Assembly: GCA_036172665.1 (NCBI GenBank)
Contig: CM069876.1
Coordinates: 8,370,001-8,434,000, forward strand
From: Prosopocoilus inquinatus
Taxonomy: Eukaryota > Arthropoda > Insecta > Coleoptera > Lucanidae
Reading direction: 5' to 3'
DNA: 64,000 bases
This document shows positions 1-12,055 of this stretch, piece by piece. The first letter of the stretch is position 1. The number at the start of each line of letters is the position of its first letter. The notes beneath the pieces are model-generated. The model searched no databases and had not been told where the DNA came from. It worked only from the letters and a program-made list of their open reading frames with translations. Position numbers and translations under genes: made by a program.

Positions 1-294
1 TGGGCATGTCTTAACATTAAGAGACTTTTTGTCTCCTTTTCACAGATATTGTAAGCCACTTGTGCAGCCACTTTCCTTCTTAAACTCGTATAACAATAGG
101 TTTAGGAATTCTTCGTTTTTTGGCTATTGTTCGTAAGAACACACACAATTAAGTACGGGTTGACATTTGCGTAGTATATTGTTAGAGAAGTATATTCTTC
201 AATTTGCAAATAAAAAATTATACCTCGCTAACTTCGAAATATGAAGTGGTTGATAAAGAAATAAAAAAAAACATTTTTTTTCCGAACAACCTAA
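1..294. other. Intergenic, nothing recognised
   Basis: A+T-rich sequence with homopolymer runs. I see no coding stretch, RNA gene or repeat that I can name. Confidence 0.5.
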
Positions 295-487
295 TAGCTA
301 ACTCTTTAAAAAGAGGATTAGCAATACTAAGTTTTCTGACGTTCTCGACTGTTTTGAATAGGTAGTAAAAAAAAAACTAAAAAACTACTCAAAATCGTGA
401 AGGGAATATTAACTCCATCCAAGCTCAAAACAGGTGAGAACTCCCGAGAACTCAGTATTGCCAATCCTCTTTTTAAAAAGTTAGCTA
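295..487. mobile_element. MITE with TA flanks
   Basis: Terminal inverted repeats of about 40 bp, with a few mismatches, face each other: the left arm begins tagctaactcttt at 295 and the right arm ends aaaaagttagcta at 487. Both outer ends carry TA, as expected for a Tc1/mariner-type target duplication. The element between the TAs is about 189 bp and has no coding capacity. It is probably a non-autonomous derivative of a Tc1/mariner transposon; no parent is visible here. Confidence 0.75.
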
Positions 488-1399
488 AATAGTGCCATCT
501 ATTGGCTGATCGCACCAATACGACCTATAGAATGCTATTTCTTCTCATCAAGTAACAGAAAAAGTAGTTCCTAAATTTTAGTTTTAGCAAGAAACTTTAT
601 TTTTTTCCTTTTATTGTCTAAGAAAAAAAAAAAAAAAAGAAAAACGTAGTTGTATTCTAAACTGAACAAGCCTTAAGAAAAAAGATACTCTGTATACCCT
701 TAAAAAAAAAATTAGGGGTAGTTTTACCCCGCCAAATAATTAAAAAGTTAAAGAAACCCCTTTGTAATATGCGCAATTAAAAATAAAAATTGACCTGTTC
801 TAAGTATTTTTTTTTAGAAATCGTAATTTTGTAAGTTACATAATTTATTTCAGTTAAACTTTCCACTCTGCATAGAGCGTTCCATTCAAATGTTTTGAGA
901 AATTTAAACTTTCAGATTTCAATTGTTTCTGTTTCTGTGCAAAAATATATAAAAAATGTTGGTATTACTCAGGGATTATTTTACACGATATTTATAATTA
1001 GTTAGGTACACTAATAGTAAATATATTGTTATACAAGTTTTACAAGAAGGCTTATTGTAGCACGAGTGGGGTTGGGGTAAGACGAGTGTAGCGAAGAAAG
1101 CTTTGAGTGCTGCTAGACGCAAAGCCTAGAACGTTTAAAATTATTTCATTTTTAATAGGTTAAGAATGATCTTTAAGCATCGTACTAGCTTAAGGAGAAC
1201 AACGAAAAATAAAACAGTGCAAAATTCTATTTTAAAGTTTGTACACGATAAAATCCGGGCAACTTGATTCAATTATAATATTGTCAAAAATAAAGCTATT
1301 TGCTTTTAATTCTAAATATGTTTTGTTTTAATCATAGACATTGATGTTTTAACCAAATAATTTGTCATATCTGTGAAATAAGCAAAATTCCATCAAATC
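488..1399. other. Intergenic, nothing recognised
   Basis: A+T-rich, with poly-A and poly-T runs. No supported feature. Confidence 0.5.
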
Positions 1400-1980
1400 A
1401 AGAAAAAGTTCAAAGGGATAGTCTGTGCACACGCTTGAAAAATAGAAGTTTTTCCTCTAGAAATATTTCAAAATTGTTAAAAATTCTCAAATCAACTGTT
1501 TCTGGAAGGGAGTACTATACGGAAAGGGATAGGAAAAGCATTCTAGAACCATTTAAGAAGAAAATTAAATTAAAATTTCCAAAAAAGTAATACTTGTTTT
1601 GAGATAATTTGTACATGCGGTAGCACAAGTTCTAGTTTCTTCTCTACAAGTATCGTCAACTCGGAAATATATCTTCAGAAATGTCTTCAAAAATGCTTGT
1701 TGATATTTAAAAAAAAAAACCTTTAGTCTTCTGGCCAAATGTTGCATTGTGTCAAGTATAAATCAGTAAATTGTTATGACATCAATAGAATAACAGTTGT
1801 TCTAGGCGATTTGAATCCACTAAATTGGCCTGAGCTTCGTCCAGTGGAAGGATATTAAACTCTCGTAAATCAAAAACTTGTGGCTACTGTACAAAATTCG
1901 ATGAGTGAGGTCAAGACAAAAAAAAAATCGCTTATTTTATCAAAATAATGACTGGAATTAAACTGATTGCTTAAATTTAT
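1400..1980 (+). pseudogene. Decayed Tc1/mariner-type transposase
   Basis: Reading the plus strand with several frame changes and stops recovers pieces of one transposase. Near 1440-1500 there is a helix-turn-helix-like stretch (SSRNISKLLKILKSTVS). From about 1600 to 1720 comes the middle of the catalytic domain (CTCGSTSSSF, then NSEIYLQKCLQK). Near 1805-1870 lies the C-terminal signature LNPLNWPELRPVE. The order and spacing suit a Tc1/mariner-superfamily DDE transposase, but the part between the DNA-binding and catalytic segments is largely missing. The copy is dead. The assignment rests on recognising these blocks, not on an alignment. Confidence 0.55.
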
Positions 1981-1985
1981 GTTAA

Positions 1986-3793
1986 TACAGGGAGATTCAT
2001 TAAAAGTTTATGTACTTCTCCTTTGAATTTGTGTTTCATATTTTGCAGTTATAAGTTAACGATAAGGATCTATCAAAATATAATATTTTCCATTTTCGGA
2101 CACCTCCGCTTATACCGGAAGTTGCTGTCAACTTTCTTATTTTAAATAGAATATCCCAATATTTAATGCATTTTTGAAATCTTCATAAAATTCTAAAAAT
2201 ATTTTGCGCAACATGTGATACAAGAAAAATTAATCGTTTCCGAGGTATTTCCATTTAAAAAAAAAGCACAGACTTTTAGAACCTTGTTTATGATACAGCC
2301 ATCCTTGTGCAACAACAACTACGATGCCAATTTTTGGCCTGTAGTAGGCTACAGTAACATTCTTTCATATCATGCACAGTTTTACGCTTTATTGTTTACA
2401 GGCTGGTTAAAAAGTAACTTCTATTCGAACTGATTTCAACTGTCAAAAAGTCATGTTTTTTAAATGTAAAACTTAGTATATTTTTATACTGTGACTTAGG
2501 ACTAAATGTTCTTTCGTTCTGTATTAGCATTCCCTGTACCTATCTCTTATAGTTCACTCGTTATCGATGATTTCTTTTTTAACACCTAATTTTTGTCCAT
2601 TTTTCGGTATTGTTTTTAAGTAGTGGGATATGAAAACTAGAGAAATTATAATTTTTGAAATCATCCGTCTAGTCGGAATGAAGAAAAAAAAAACAATTTA
2701 ATCGCTAAGAACCAAAAAATTAATAATCAAACACAGACATATTAAATGTGTTTGACGACAAAAAAAATCGACAATTTAAGAAGTTAATAAAAAAAATTGT
2801 TATATCGAGGAAAATATGTTATTACTTAGATACAATAGAAAGTTATTACTCATAAATAATAGCTGAGGACATTATAACCAACAATTTGTGCATTATTATA
2901 TTATTATTTTTTATTTATCTATTAGTTTTCATAAAATTTTGTTTTGTAAGTGTAAATTTCTCTTTGAAAATGTATAAAAAGTCATACCAAGAATTCTATT
3001 ACATGCGGCGTACGTAAATAATAAATTCAGGTGATAGATATGTATTTAAATATTATTTTTCGTTTTCTTTTAATGAAATTAAAATTAAGGTCAGAAATTA
3101 ATTTCAAAAAACTTCAGTTTGTTAAATTTTAATAGCACACTATTCAGGAATAATACTGAAAAGTGAAAAAATTGATGTGTCAAAGAGAAAATCATGAATA
3201 GAAAGAGAAAGGTAAGAGATGGGTATAGGGAATACTAATACAGTTTTATAGAACATTTAATTCTGATTCTTATGGTATAAAAAATACTGGGTGTTCTATT
3301 TAAAAACCATGACTTTTCGACAGTTGAAATCAGTTCGAACAGAAGTTACTTTTCAACCAGCCCGTAAACGATTTTGTGTAAAATTAGGTATGACCTGAAA
3401 GCTTATGAGCATAGCCTACTACAGGCCAAAAATTGAAATTATGGCTTTTGTTACACAAATATGGCAACATCATAAACTAGGTACGGCAACTTTGAAATTT
3501 TTTTTAAAAAATGGAAATATCTCTAAAACGGTTAATTTTTCTTGTTATCACTTGATATATAAAACATTTTTAGAATTTCATGAAGATTTCAAAAATGCAT
3601 TAAAAGATGGGGTATTCTATTTAAAATAAGAAAGTTGACTGCAACTTCCGGTACAAGCGGAAGTGCCCGAGTCTTGGAAATATTATATTTTAATAGATCA
3701 ATATCGGTAACTTATAACTGCAAAATATGAAATAGAAATTGAAAGAGGAAGTCCGCAAACTTTTAATGAATGAATTGCCTGAATCTCCCTGTA
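1986..3793. mobile_element. 1.8 kb fold-back element, TACAGGGAGATTCA ends
   Basis: Left end tacagggagattca (1986) and right end tgaatctccctgta (to 3793) are perfect inverted complements. The arms stay alignable inward for about 0.65-0.7 kb (roughly 1986-2680 against 3060-3793), with scattered substitutions and small indels, leaving a spacer of about 0.4 kb. Two open stretches in the arms (2215-2433 and 3405-3629, plus) are not convincing proteins. The flanks offer TTAAT on the left against ATAAT on the right, so the target duplication is unclear. It resembles a Foldback/MITE-type non-autonomous DNA element; the superfamily is not assigned. Confidence 0.8.
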
Positions 3794-3801
3794 TAATATA
3801 T

Positions 3802-4121
3802 TGTTATAGCCGTGACGCGCAAACAGATCTATTCACACCACCTTGCGTCACAGAACATTACCGAAGCTTTGCGGTCATTCTAGTAAGTTCGAGCAAAAGA
3901 GGGTTCTGCTATATAAGCCGTACGATCCGCCAGGAGTTTAGTTATGAAGTTGGTCAGCGAAGGGTTCGTACCTCGAATAGATAGAAAGTACATTTTGTAA
4001 AAGTGTTATTTGATAGACAAGCTCATTACTATTGTGTTGTTAATTGTGTAAAGCGATAGCTTGTAATTAAAGTGTTCTGAAATTTAACGACTATAATTTG
4101 TGAACCCCTAAATTCGTAACA
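3802..4121 (+). mobile_element. Solo LTR, Gypsy-like, ATAT target duplication
   Basis: The sequence starts TGTTATAG and ends CGTAACA, the TG...CA form of an LTR, and is flanked by a perfect 4-bp ATAT duplication (3798-3801 and 4122-4125). Inside are a TATA box (tatataag, 3909-3916) and, about 150 bp further on, an aattaaagtgttctgaaatt stretch matching the AATAAA-bearing region of the LTR at 38282-38650. No internal gag-pol sequence follows on either side, so it is a solo LTR left by recombination. The 4-bp duplication fits Gypsy-type integrases. It lies 8 bp outside the fold-back ending at 3793. Confidence 0.75.
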
Positions 4122-6039
4122 ATATTTATATATTATATTTACATACAAGTCAGAGTGAAGAAATTGAAATGTACTAATTGTTTCAATTTTATGAGATTTT
4201 TCATCTGCCCGGATTTTATCGTATTCAATTTTTATCAGTTGAAAGAAGCTGTACGTTTGACCTATAGTTCAACTTTACCGATCGTAGATTTATTTTAGCG
4301 GATCCATTGTACTACACATTGCAAATATGCAAATAGCACTTCCCACTTACTTTTGACTAAAGTGAAAGTCTTCAATCGGTATACCAAATCTTCATTTTCG
4401 CTAACTCGTATTTTACAAATAATCATTTTTGTTCACAATGATGCACATTTAAATAAATGCAAAATATTAAAAGGTCTGTCAAATACAAATGAAACAGAAA
4501 ATAAATAAAACCACTACTTACCAACACTATAATCTGCTGAGACACCGATATTTTGTCACTTCTAGTTTTGTATAATTTTGTATACTCGCGATATAATTTA
4601 CCAGAGTTGTACCAAGTACTACTTTATAAATAGGATAAGTACAAGTTTGAACAGCTACGTGGCTGAGGTCCCAATGATGTGATATCGATATCAGTGAAAT
4701 TGCAGATTTGATATCAGGTATTTTAATCTGTGACTTGATTCCCTTATAACGCCTTAAGAATTATACACGCAGCAAGCGACTTCCTGCCTTATTGGCATTT
4801 GCATTTCCACAAATAGACAGCCGAACGCCCTTGTACAAGATATATTTCTGGAGCCTTTCGTTAAACTATATATGTAATAATAATCACATTTCCTATACAG
4901 GTGAAAGTAATTTTATGTTGCAAACCTCTAAATTCTAAAACGAAAATGTTTTGAAACTTTTCTTGTATCTCCAGTAGCTATCGAGCATATAGCCCGAGAA
5001 GGCACTGTTGGGACACTGTAGAATGGAGAATTTTTTCCTTTATTTTTTTTTTATATACCATATTCATTATAAAATGTTAAAATTAAAAGTGTATTACTGT
5101 TTGCTGAAAAATACAGATACGTTTGTCTTGGTGTTTCTATTCTGTTTATTTATTAACTTACAACGTATTGTTGGTGTTATTGAAAATATTATTAAAAAAT
5201 TATTTTTAAATTTTAAACAGACACTGTTAAAATTGGAAGGAACATTTAAACTTTTTACTATCGTTTAAAGCTAACAAACTAGCGTTGAGCGTTTTTTCAA
5301 TGTTAACAGTGTCTATTTAAAGTTTAAAAATTCTTTCACTTTCTTGAATTTTCTTACAATTTTCATCAGACAAGAGTCGACTTCAATTTAATACACTGCT
5401 CCAAATAACAGAAAAATTGACTTAACAGGAAATGCTATCCTAAAATCTGAGACCTCTTTAAACAAATTGTACATGCTTCTAGCATCAAATTAGATTTGAA
5501 CGAGGGGGCAATAATGAAGAAAATTTCGTGACTTGATTCATATAGGTATTTTATCGATTCTAATTTATAATTTTCCAGTTTCTATTTTGTTTATAAATGA
5601 CCATGCAACAAGAATTATCGATGCTGCACATTTTTATGATAGGGGGTGTTATGGGGACTCTGCATATTGACACCGGCATTCTGGACTATGTCTGCCTGTC
5701 GAATAACTGTCGTCTTATGGCATGTGATGGTGGCCCCTGGCACTTTTGGTTTTGGAGCCCCCCTCCCCTACGAAAAGTTAGTGTTTTTTAACTCATCACA
5801 TCAACACACATGTTTGTAAATTATTTATGTACTCGAAAACTTTTATTTAGGATAATAAAAAAATTAAGATTAATATAAATAAATGCAAAGTAAAAAGAAA
5901 GGGAAAAGATAGTGTAAATTGTATGCATTTATTATTACTGAAGAGTACAATCTAAAAAAATTGAACAGAATCTACATCGACGCAAACGGCTTTTTTCTTG
6001 ATTTTTGATGTGCAAAATCATCAACTACTTCATCAAAGA
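4122..6039. other. Non-coding stretch, no gene supported
   Basis: A+T-rich sequence. Open stretches at 5008-5268 and 5597-5791 show no domain, no homologous pattern and no codon structure that I can support. The 5.6-5.8 kb part is richer in G+C and ends in tggcccctggcac, which could be the far end of the neighbouring hAT element, but I found no matching partner. Confidence 0.4.
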
Positions 6040-6333
6040 TTAGCATTAAATCTCTTTCGGAGCATAGAACTCCTTAATTCGTTTTTTATTCTGTACAGTT
6101 TTGAAAAGGAGCTTTCACCAGTGCAGTGCAGTGCTTTGTAGTCATCAGTGACAAGAGATTTCTTAATATTTCAATATTAGGTAAAGTGTCTTCAATTTTG
6201 ATCGTTCGCAGGATGTTATAATACTGATATGTTAATTTCTTCATTTTCACCGCTCTGAACGTCTATCAAATACGCCGTCATCATATATTTCAGGGAATTC
6301 TTTGCAACTATTTATCAGTTCCTCTGATTTAAT

Positions 6334-6560
6334 TAGTGATGTGCCCGATCGTTGAAAATCCGCGGATACGAATATGGATACGGATAATCGTATCTACATC
6401 CGTGGATGCGGGTTCTTTATTTCTAGGTCTGCAAATACTGATGCGGATGTAGGCACCAAATAAAGTGAACGGAACAGCCTAAAAGTGCATCGAACTGTTT
6501 TTCTTCGCGAATATCCGCGGATATCTGCGGATACGGCTATGAATATCCGGAACATCACTA
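6334..6560. mobile_element. hAT-type MITE inserted in the hAT remnant
   Basis: The ends are tagtgatgt (6334) and acatcacta (6560). Internal sequence is full of ccgcggatatccgcgg-like palindromes. Flanking octamers gatttaat (6326-6333) and tttttaat (6561-6568) share their last six bases, consistent with an aged 8-bp hAT target duplication. It separates the last two coding blocks of the surrounding ZMYM1-like transposase, so it arrived after that element. Confidence 0.7.
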
Positions 6561-7322
6561 TTTTTAATTGAGAAAGAAAAGCAAAACATCGATTGATTTC
6601 TTTGTACAAATCCGATCATTGTTTTATTCATCCTTTCCAATATGTTACTCCATGTTTCTGTTAAAATAATAATTTCCAGTTTTTTTCCATTTTTCTGGCT
6701 AGAGATTAAGAGCTTCGTTTCTGTTGTCCCCAGATTGGCCAGTCAAGGCTTTCAAGATGTGTTTGTAGCCCTGATGTAAAGCATATACGGAATCAGCACG
6801 TGCAGACCACCTAGTTTTAGAGAGAGATTTGATAATTATTTGAACCCACACATTTTGTTAGTATGTATCATCGATAGGTAGAACTGGAGAAAAAATTGTA
6901 CAGTTTCTGAACCAGCTGAAAAAAGCTTGTTGCCTCTACAACACATCCAGCAGCACGAAGGCCCACCAATTAAGAGAACGTTCCATGCATGGTACGAACA
7001 CAGCAAATTTAAATCTCTCTTTAATTCTTGCTTGTAGACAGTAGCACTTTCCAACTATATACGACGCGTTATCATAGCTTTAACTTTATTGAAATGTCGT
7101 AATTTCTCAGAAATGTTAAAACTGTCTCCGCCAACTATTCAGCTCTATGTTCCTGTATAGGTATGATCATAGATTATCTGTGCGCTAAACTATTGTCACG
7201 TTCCAGAATGGAGTTGCTGATATGCTTTTAATCATTACATCCACTTGGAGAACTAAAGCTTGTGTTGGAAGCATTGAACAGGCAACAGGAATAACAAAAT
7301 ACAGGCCTTTCCAATAGTGAAT

Positions 7323-7610
7323 ACACACACATAAAAATTTATGGCATTAATTGTAATCTGCCTAATCGGTGTTAAATGTGGATAAAGTTTTGCCTAAAAA
7401 ATTGTTAGTCCTTATCTAATTTGGCGTTATTGTTGTCTTTTTCCGGCTAAATTGTGTCTAAAAGTAAGTGTTTTTTCCAACAAGGATAAGCTATACTCCT
7501 ACTTTTACATGGAGAACATTGAAACTCCGTCTTCTTTAACTCCACAAACGGATGGACGCAAGGAAACACAGAAAAAGTGTTTCTTGGCGTCCAAAAAGAG
7601 TTAGAATCAA
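7323..7610. repeat. Dispersed repeat, copy 1 of 2
   Basis: About 260-290 bp that recurs at 43480-43740 in the same orientation. Shared blocks include cctaatcggtgttaaat, ttggcgttattgttgtcttt and a hairpin built on aagtgttcc/ctggcgt. This copy interrupts the ZMYM1-like transposase between its N-terminal and catalytic parts. There is no coding potential. The 3' part folds back (caaacggatggacgc against ggcgtccaaa), suggesting a MITE or SINE-like element; the class is unresolved. Confidence 0.65.
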
Positions 7611-7894
7611 CTCCACATTTTTATTAGTGCAGAAGCCTTTTCCTTAGATTTTTTCGCCATTCTTTAAATTGCGGATGAAAACTGTTTTATTTAAATTCCT
7701 TGTTTTTATCTTATCATGGTCTATGTAATTTCTGGAAGCTTCTGAGAAGTCACAGTCCTTATTTTGGAAAAATTCTGGGCCATTACGAATCCACAATTCA
7801 CGTTTTTCTTCTGCAAACCCTGCGTCACAATAATCTCCAGGGTCGTTTGAAAGTAGAATTGTGCCTTTGCTCTAAAAAAAAACTATCACACTAG

Positions 7895-8458
7895 CCTGCG
7901 AAGGTTTTGCGGATGTCATAAAATTAAATGTATGTAGTAGATTTGGTGTTCCTGAGTTCGAGAAAAATATAATAATTTTTTTCAACAAGCACCACTTTTC
8001 TTTTAAATAACAATATTTCAATGTAGGTTTTTCAATCATAATTTTCGAGAAGACAACTGTTACTTTTTCGAGAAGGCAACTGTTACTCACTTGTTTGCAC
8101 ATTTTCACTTATCATTATTGACAGATTTGTGCTTAGCATTGCTTAAGTGTTTATACGTTTTATGCTGTACGAAATATTAGTTTGTACTATACCGTGTGTT
8201 CCTGTTTAAGCAAATATTGAGAAAAAATGAATGATAAGGCAAATGTTACTAAAAGACGTTGTCTAAATAATTCTAACAGTTTTGTTATATTTGTGGTTGA
8301 ACCAAAAAAAAACACCAAAATAAGTTTGCTATTTCCAAAGTTCGTTATAACCGGTAAGTAAAAACGAAGTATGTATTTAGTAGGGTTATAACCGAGAGTT
8401 CTCTACAAACGCATTCACTACAGCCGACCTTCACTGTACAAGGCTTCGATAGACAAAC
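7895..8458. other. Non-coding stretch
   Basis: No gene supported. A 22-bp block, ttcgagaag(a/g)caactgttact, is directly duplicated at about 8043-8087. Confidence 0.5.
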
Positions 8459-8632
8459 TACAATCGAACCTCCATAACACAAATTTCAAGGGACCGGAAA
8501 ATTAAGAGTTATAGAAATTTCCAGTTAAAGAAATAGATGGCAGTTACATATAATGTGCAAGTACCATCACTAAATTTCGACTTACAGAAAACTTCGATTT
8601 GTGGAGGTTCAAGTTAAAGAGGTGCGACTGTA
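8459..8632. mobile_element. pogo/Tigger-like MITE
   Basis: A 170-bp element, 8461-8630, is flanked by TA on both sides. The left end is caatcgaacctccata. The right end, read on the other strand, is cagtcgcacctctttaa, with an inner ttgtggaggttc matching gaacctccataac. CARTYGAACCTC-type ends are typical of pogo/Tigger elements. No coding capacity. Confidence 0.6.
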
Positions 8633-10131
8633 TATATTTTTGGAAGTAAAAAGAGGAACTTTTGTTAATTCGAGAAAATTTACTGAATTTTTAATCTAAA
8701 ATATCAAAGAAAATAGTTTTTAAAACTTTAACTGGACAGTTTTAAAATTGGATAAAAATCGACTTCAATTAGTATAACAAAGATGATTCTCATTTACAAT
8801 CGTCACTTGTTTTTTTTTAGTAAATTCTGGCGGTTCAGGTAAATCCCTAAAACGTTTGCAATCAACTTTTTTTTATATGTCTGATAATAAAGTGTGCAAG
8901 TACCGTACAAAATATAAACAAAAACTCTCCAGAAAGTTTAATTTTTTTTTGGAATCCTGACGTGATAGAAAAAAACTAATAGCAGATTATTTTTTATAAT
9001 ATTGAAATCTTTGAAGAGCACATAGTCTTATCTCATCCGCAAAAAAAAATATTTTTCGCAGGCTAGTGTTATTGGTGGATTAATATCACGTTGTCAGTCG
9101 AAGTTAGAGATAAGCTCCGAAGGTTTCTAATTGTTTTCTTGAAGTAACACATTTGAAAGATTAATTTGCTTGCTACTTACAGGAGCTTCAAGTTAAAAAA
9201 TATAATTAATTTTGGCAATTTGTCAATCGTTTCCTTTTGATGTACAGCTTTTTTTCTTTTCTCTGCACCGCTGAGATATGATCGTTTCGACATGATTTAA
9301 TGACTATGTTATGTTGGAATCACAGCTGCCGAAATACGTATCTAGTTAAAAAAAAACTTTTTGTTGTTAGGAGATTAAATCCATTTTCTTAATACATAGT
9401 TAATAAATGTGCAAGATTTCTTTATTTTACCGCTAACCAACAGTTTGTCAACCGGGGCTCTCTTTAAATTGAAACCGTAGAAACGTAGATCTCTTCTGAA
9501 TCGAGATGTTGCATTTGCTGAGTAAATTAAAAAATAAAGAAAAAATAACAGTACAATGAAATTTGTTTAAAGCTTTCAAGTAACACGCAAGAAATATTTT
9601 CAATATTCAAACAGAATAAGTCACGAAGGCATCGAGTTACTGCTAGTTACATACTTAACGAGTTGAAGTGCGGGCTATCATTTACGACATTTTAAAAACT
9701 CCTGTGTAAATTTGACTAAATCTCAAGATTACACGAAGTGAAAATTTCGGTAATGAATACCGTATTTATAATGCACTCACAATGGCTCAATTCAAGCGTA
9801 GATATAAACCAGCAGCCTCCGTGCTCAAGAACATCCCATTGAAATCGGTGTCACCGACAAACGCCACCACGTTTTATTCCGGCACACGCACGGTCCACCG
9901 AAGCGTAACCAGTCGACCATCTTTTTGTGGTGGCAGCTTAAGAGGGTCTTATTTTCGTACATTCTTGCACGCCAAAACTTGGATTACGACTATGTTGTCC
10001 CTTTTAATATTTACTCGATGAAATCTAGCGAAGAATAATTGGGATTATCTCTTTGGTGCGAGACGCTTCATCTTCAGTAACTATTACGTATAAGTTTGTC
10101 GCACAAGGATATATTTAATTTATATAGACTA
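8633..10131. other. Non-coding stretch
   Basis: A+T-rich. An 80-codon open stretch at 9782-10021 (plus) has somewhat higher G+C but no recognisable domain, no splice context and no homologous pattern. I see no supported gene. Confidence 0.4.
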
Positions 10132-11201
10132 TACAGGGTGTTCATGGGAAGCCGCTACAATAGCTAACTTTCTTATTTGTATTTTTATAAAGTAACTTAC
10201 GTTAGGAAAGTTTTAGGACCTTTCCTCTTCGATTTTATGGTACTTCAAAAAAAAAAAAAAAACAAATGACAATCAGGTTTTCGAGATTTTCAATTATTTT
10301 CAATTTTTTTTAATGGAATGTTAGGTTTTTCATCATTGTATCGCGTTCAGGATGTCAAATTAATTATGTCTCTAAAATATCATCTTCCAAAGCCTACTAC
10401 TTTTATAAATGATTTAGTAACAAAGTCTTGGTGTTCAGGGGAAATGGCTACAATAGCTAACTTTTTTACTTGAAGTTTCACGAAGTAGCTTAAATTAGAA
10501 AAAGTTTCAGGACCTTCCCTGCTCGATTTTACGGTACCTTTGGAAAAACAAATGACTATCATGTTTTCGAGATTTTCAATTGTTTTCAACTTTTTTTAAA
10601 TGGAACATTATGTTTTTTATCATGACATCGCATTTAGGATGTCAAATTAAGTATGTCAGTGAAATAATATCTCTCAAAACAGAATATTTCATAAATAATT
10701 CAGTCTTGATATTCGCGGGAAGAAGTGTATCATTACGATAGTCTTTTTATTCACGAATACAATATGGTGCGCGTTGAAACAAGAGAATAAAGGAAGTGTG
10801 TTCAAACTGTCAGACCTTTGTGAACTGTCATGATTCAAAATTTGTTTAAATTTAGTTCAAACTAAAAACCCTTGTGTCAAATATTGAAAGCGCGATATGT
10901 TAAAATGTCTAATACCATTATTTATCAAATAATTTATGAAATAGTAGACTTAGGAGGGGAATATTTTAGAGAAATACTTAATTTGGTATCCTGAACACGA
11001 TACGCTGATAAAAAATATAATATTCCATTTAAGAAAGTTGAAAACAATTGAGAATCTCGAAAACCTGATTGTCATTTGTTTTTCCGAAAGTACCATAAAA
11101 ACGAGGAGGAAGGGTCCTAAAATTTTTCTAATTTAAGTTACTTCGTAATAATACAAATAAGAAAGTTAGCTATTGTAGTGGCTTCCCACGAACACCCTGT
11201 A
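10132..11201. mobile_element. Composite fold-back element with TACAGGGTGTTC ends
   Basis: It begins tacagggtgttc at 10132 and ends gaacaccctgta at 11201. Internally a unit of about 293 bp, starting near gctacaatagctaac (10154 and again at 10447), is directly repeated, and a third copy lies inverted at about 10900-11201. The three copies differ by substitutions and small indels. No coding potential. It is a non-autonomous DNA element whose terminal repeat has been duplicated internally; the superfamily is not assigned. Confidence 0.75.
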
Positions 11202-12055
11202 TGTATAAGGTGACCACGCGAGAATTCCTACCCCCTTTAACTCTTTTATTTTTGATTTAAGGAAAGAATGTTTAATACAAAAATTATAGGGACTAATTCA
11301 AAGTTTCTCTGTGTGTTCATAAAAAAAAAATTGATGGTTATATAAATGAGATTTAAACTAAACTTAAGTCTTTTTTAATGGAACACCCTGTATATTATTA
11401 GGCTTTTCGATTCTAAATTAAATTCTAATGAGACTACGTGTATAATAAGACTAATAATGTAGAGGTGTCTATAAAATAATTCTGACTTAATTTATTTTAT
11501 TTTTGAATTTTAGAAATAGAAAACTTGAATAATGATCCTTTTATACTAAGAGGTGTGACTAAAAACGTGTTAAAAAGTTTTGAGAACGCTTTGAATATGT
11601 TTTACGTTAAATTTTCAGTTATACTTTAAAGTTCAATTTTTCCGAAATATTTTTCGTTACGGTTTAAAAGTTAATTTTTAAAATCATCTATATCGATTTA
11701 ATATGTTAATGGTAACATTTTATTTAATGTTATTTTATTTAAAACCAAAACTTTTATTTTATCTTATATTTTATTTTTTGGGTATCCGACTCTCAATTGT
11801 TCCTTGTGAATATCTGTAGCAGTACTGAAACAAATTATACAACTTCTTTTATATTTTTTCTTTCTAAAATTAGAAATAAAAAAAAAATTAGCAGGAATTA
11901 TTATATTATCTTCTACATTATTAGTTTTATTATACATGAAGTCTCATTTAATTTAGAATCGAAAAACGTAATAATATACAGGCTGTTCCAATCATCAGTT
12001 GTTTTCCTGTTTTTTTTTGAAATCCAAATTAAAAAAGTTAGAGGGGGTAGGAAAC
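11202..12055. repeat. Fold-back fragment between CCCTGTATA ends
   Basis: Two inverted arms of about 85-90 bp face each other: 11386-11465 (starting caccctgtatattatt) and about 11905-11990 (ending aataatatacaggctg). The termini have the same motif as the 10132-11201 element but point outwards, so this may be the junction between two neighbouring elements. A 103-codon open stretch at 11797-12108 (plus) runs through the right arm and is not considered a gene. Confidence 0.5.

Larger units (their letters stand above)
6040..7890 (-). pseudogene. Decayed hAT transposase, ZMYM1-like (DUF4371 type)
   Basis: Minus-strand fragments appear in the correct order of one transposase. 7890-7695 holds a TTF-type N-terminal piece (NDPGDYCDAGFAEEKRELW) leading to GPEFFQNKDCDFSEA. 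7080-6840 holds SYDNAS, the first catalytic Asp of hAT elements, then QARIKERF and the HxLN-like region. About 6830-6740 holds KTRWSARADSVYALHQG. About 6125-6045 holds the C-terminal dimerisation motif SSFSKLYRIKNELRSSMLRKR. Frameshifts and stops are frequent. A hAT MITE splits it at 6334-6560 and another repeat at 7323-7610. Nuclear cut-and-paste transposase originally; now inactive. Confidence 0.75.

Noticed and set aside
9782..10021. 80-residue open frame
   Set aside because: No domain, no splice structure and a composition similar to chance; antisense and other frames are also partly open.
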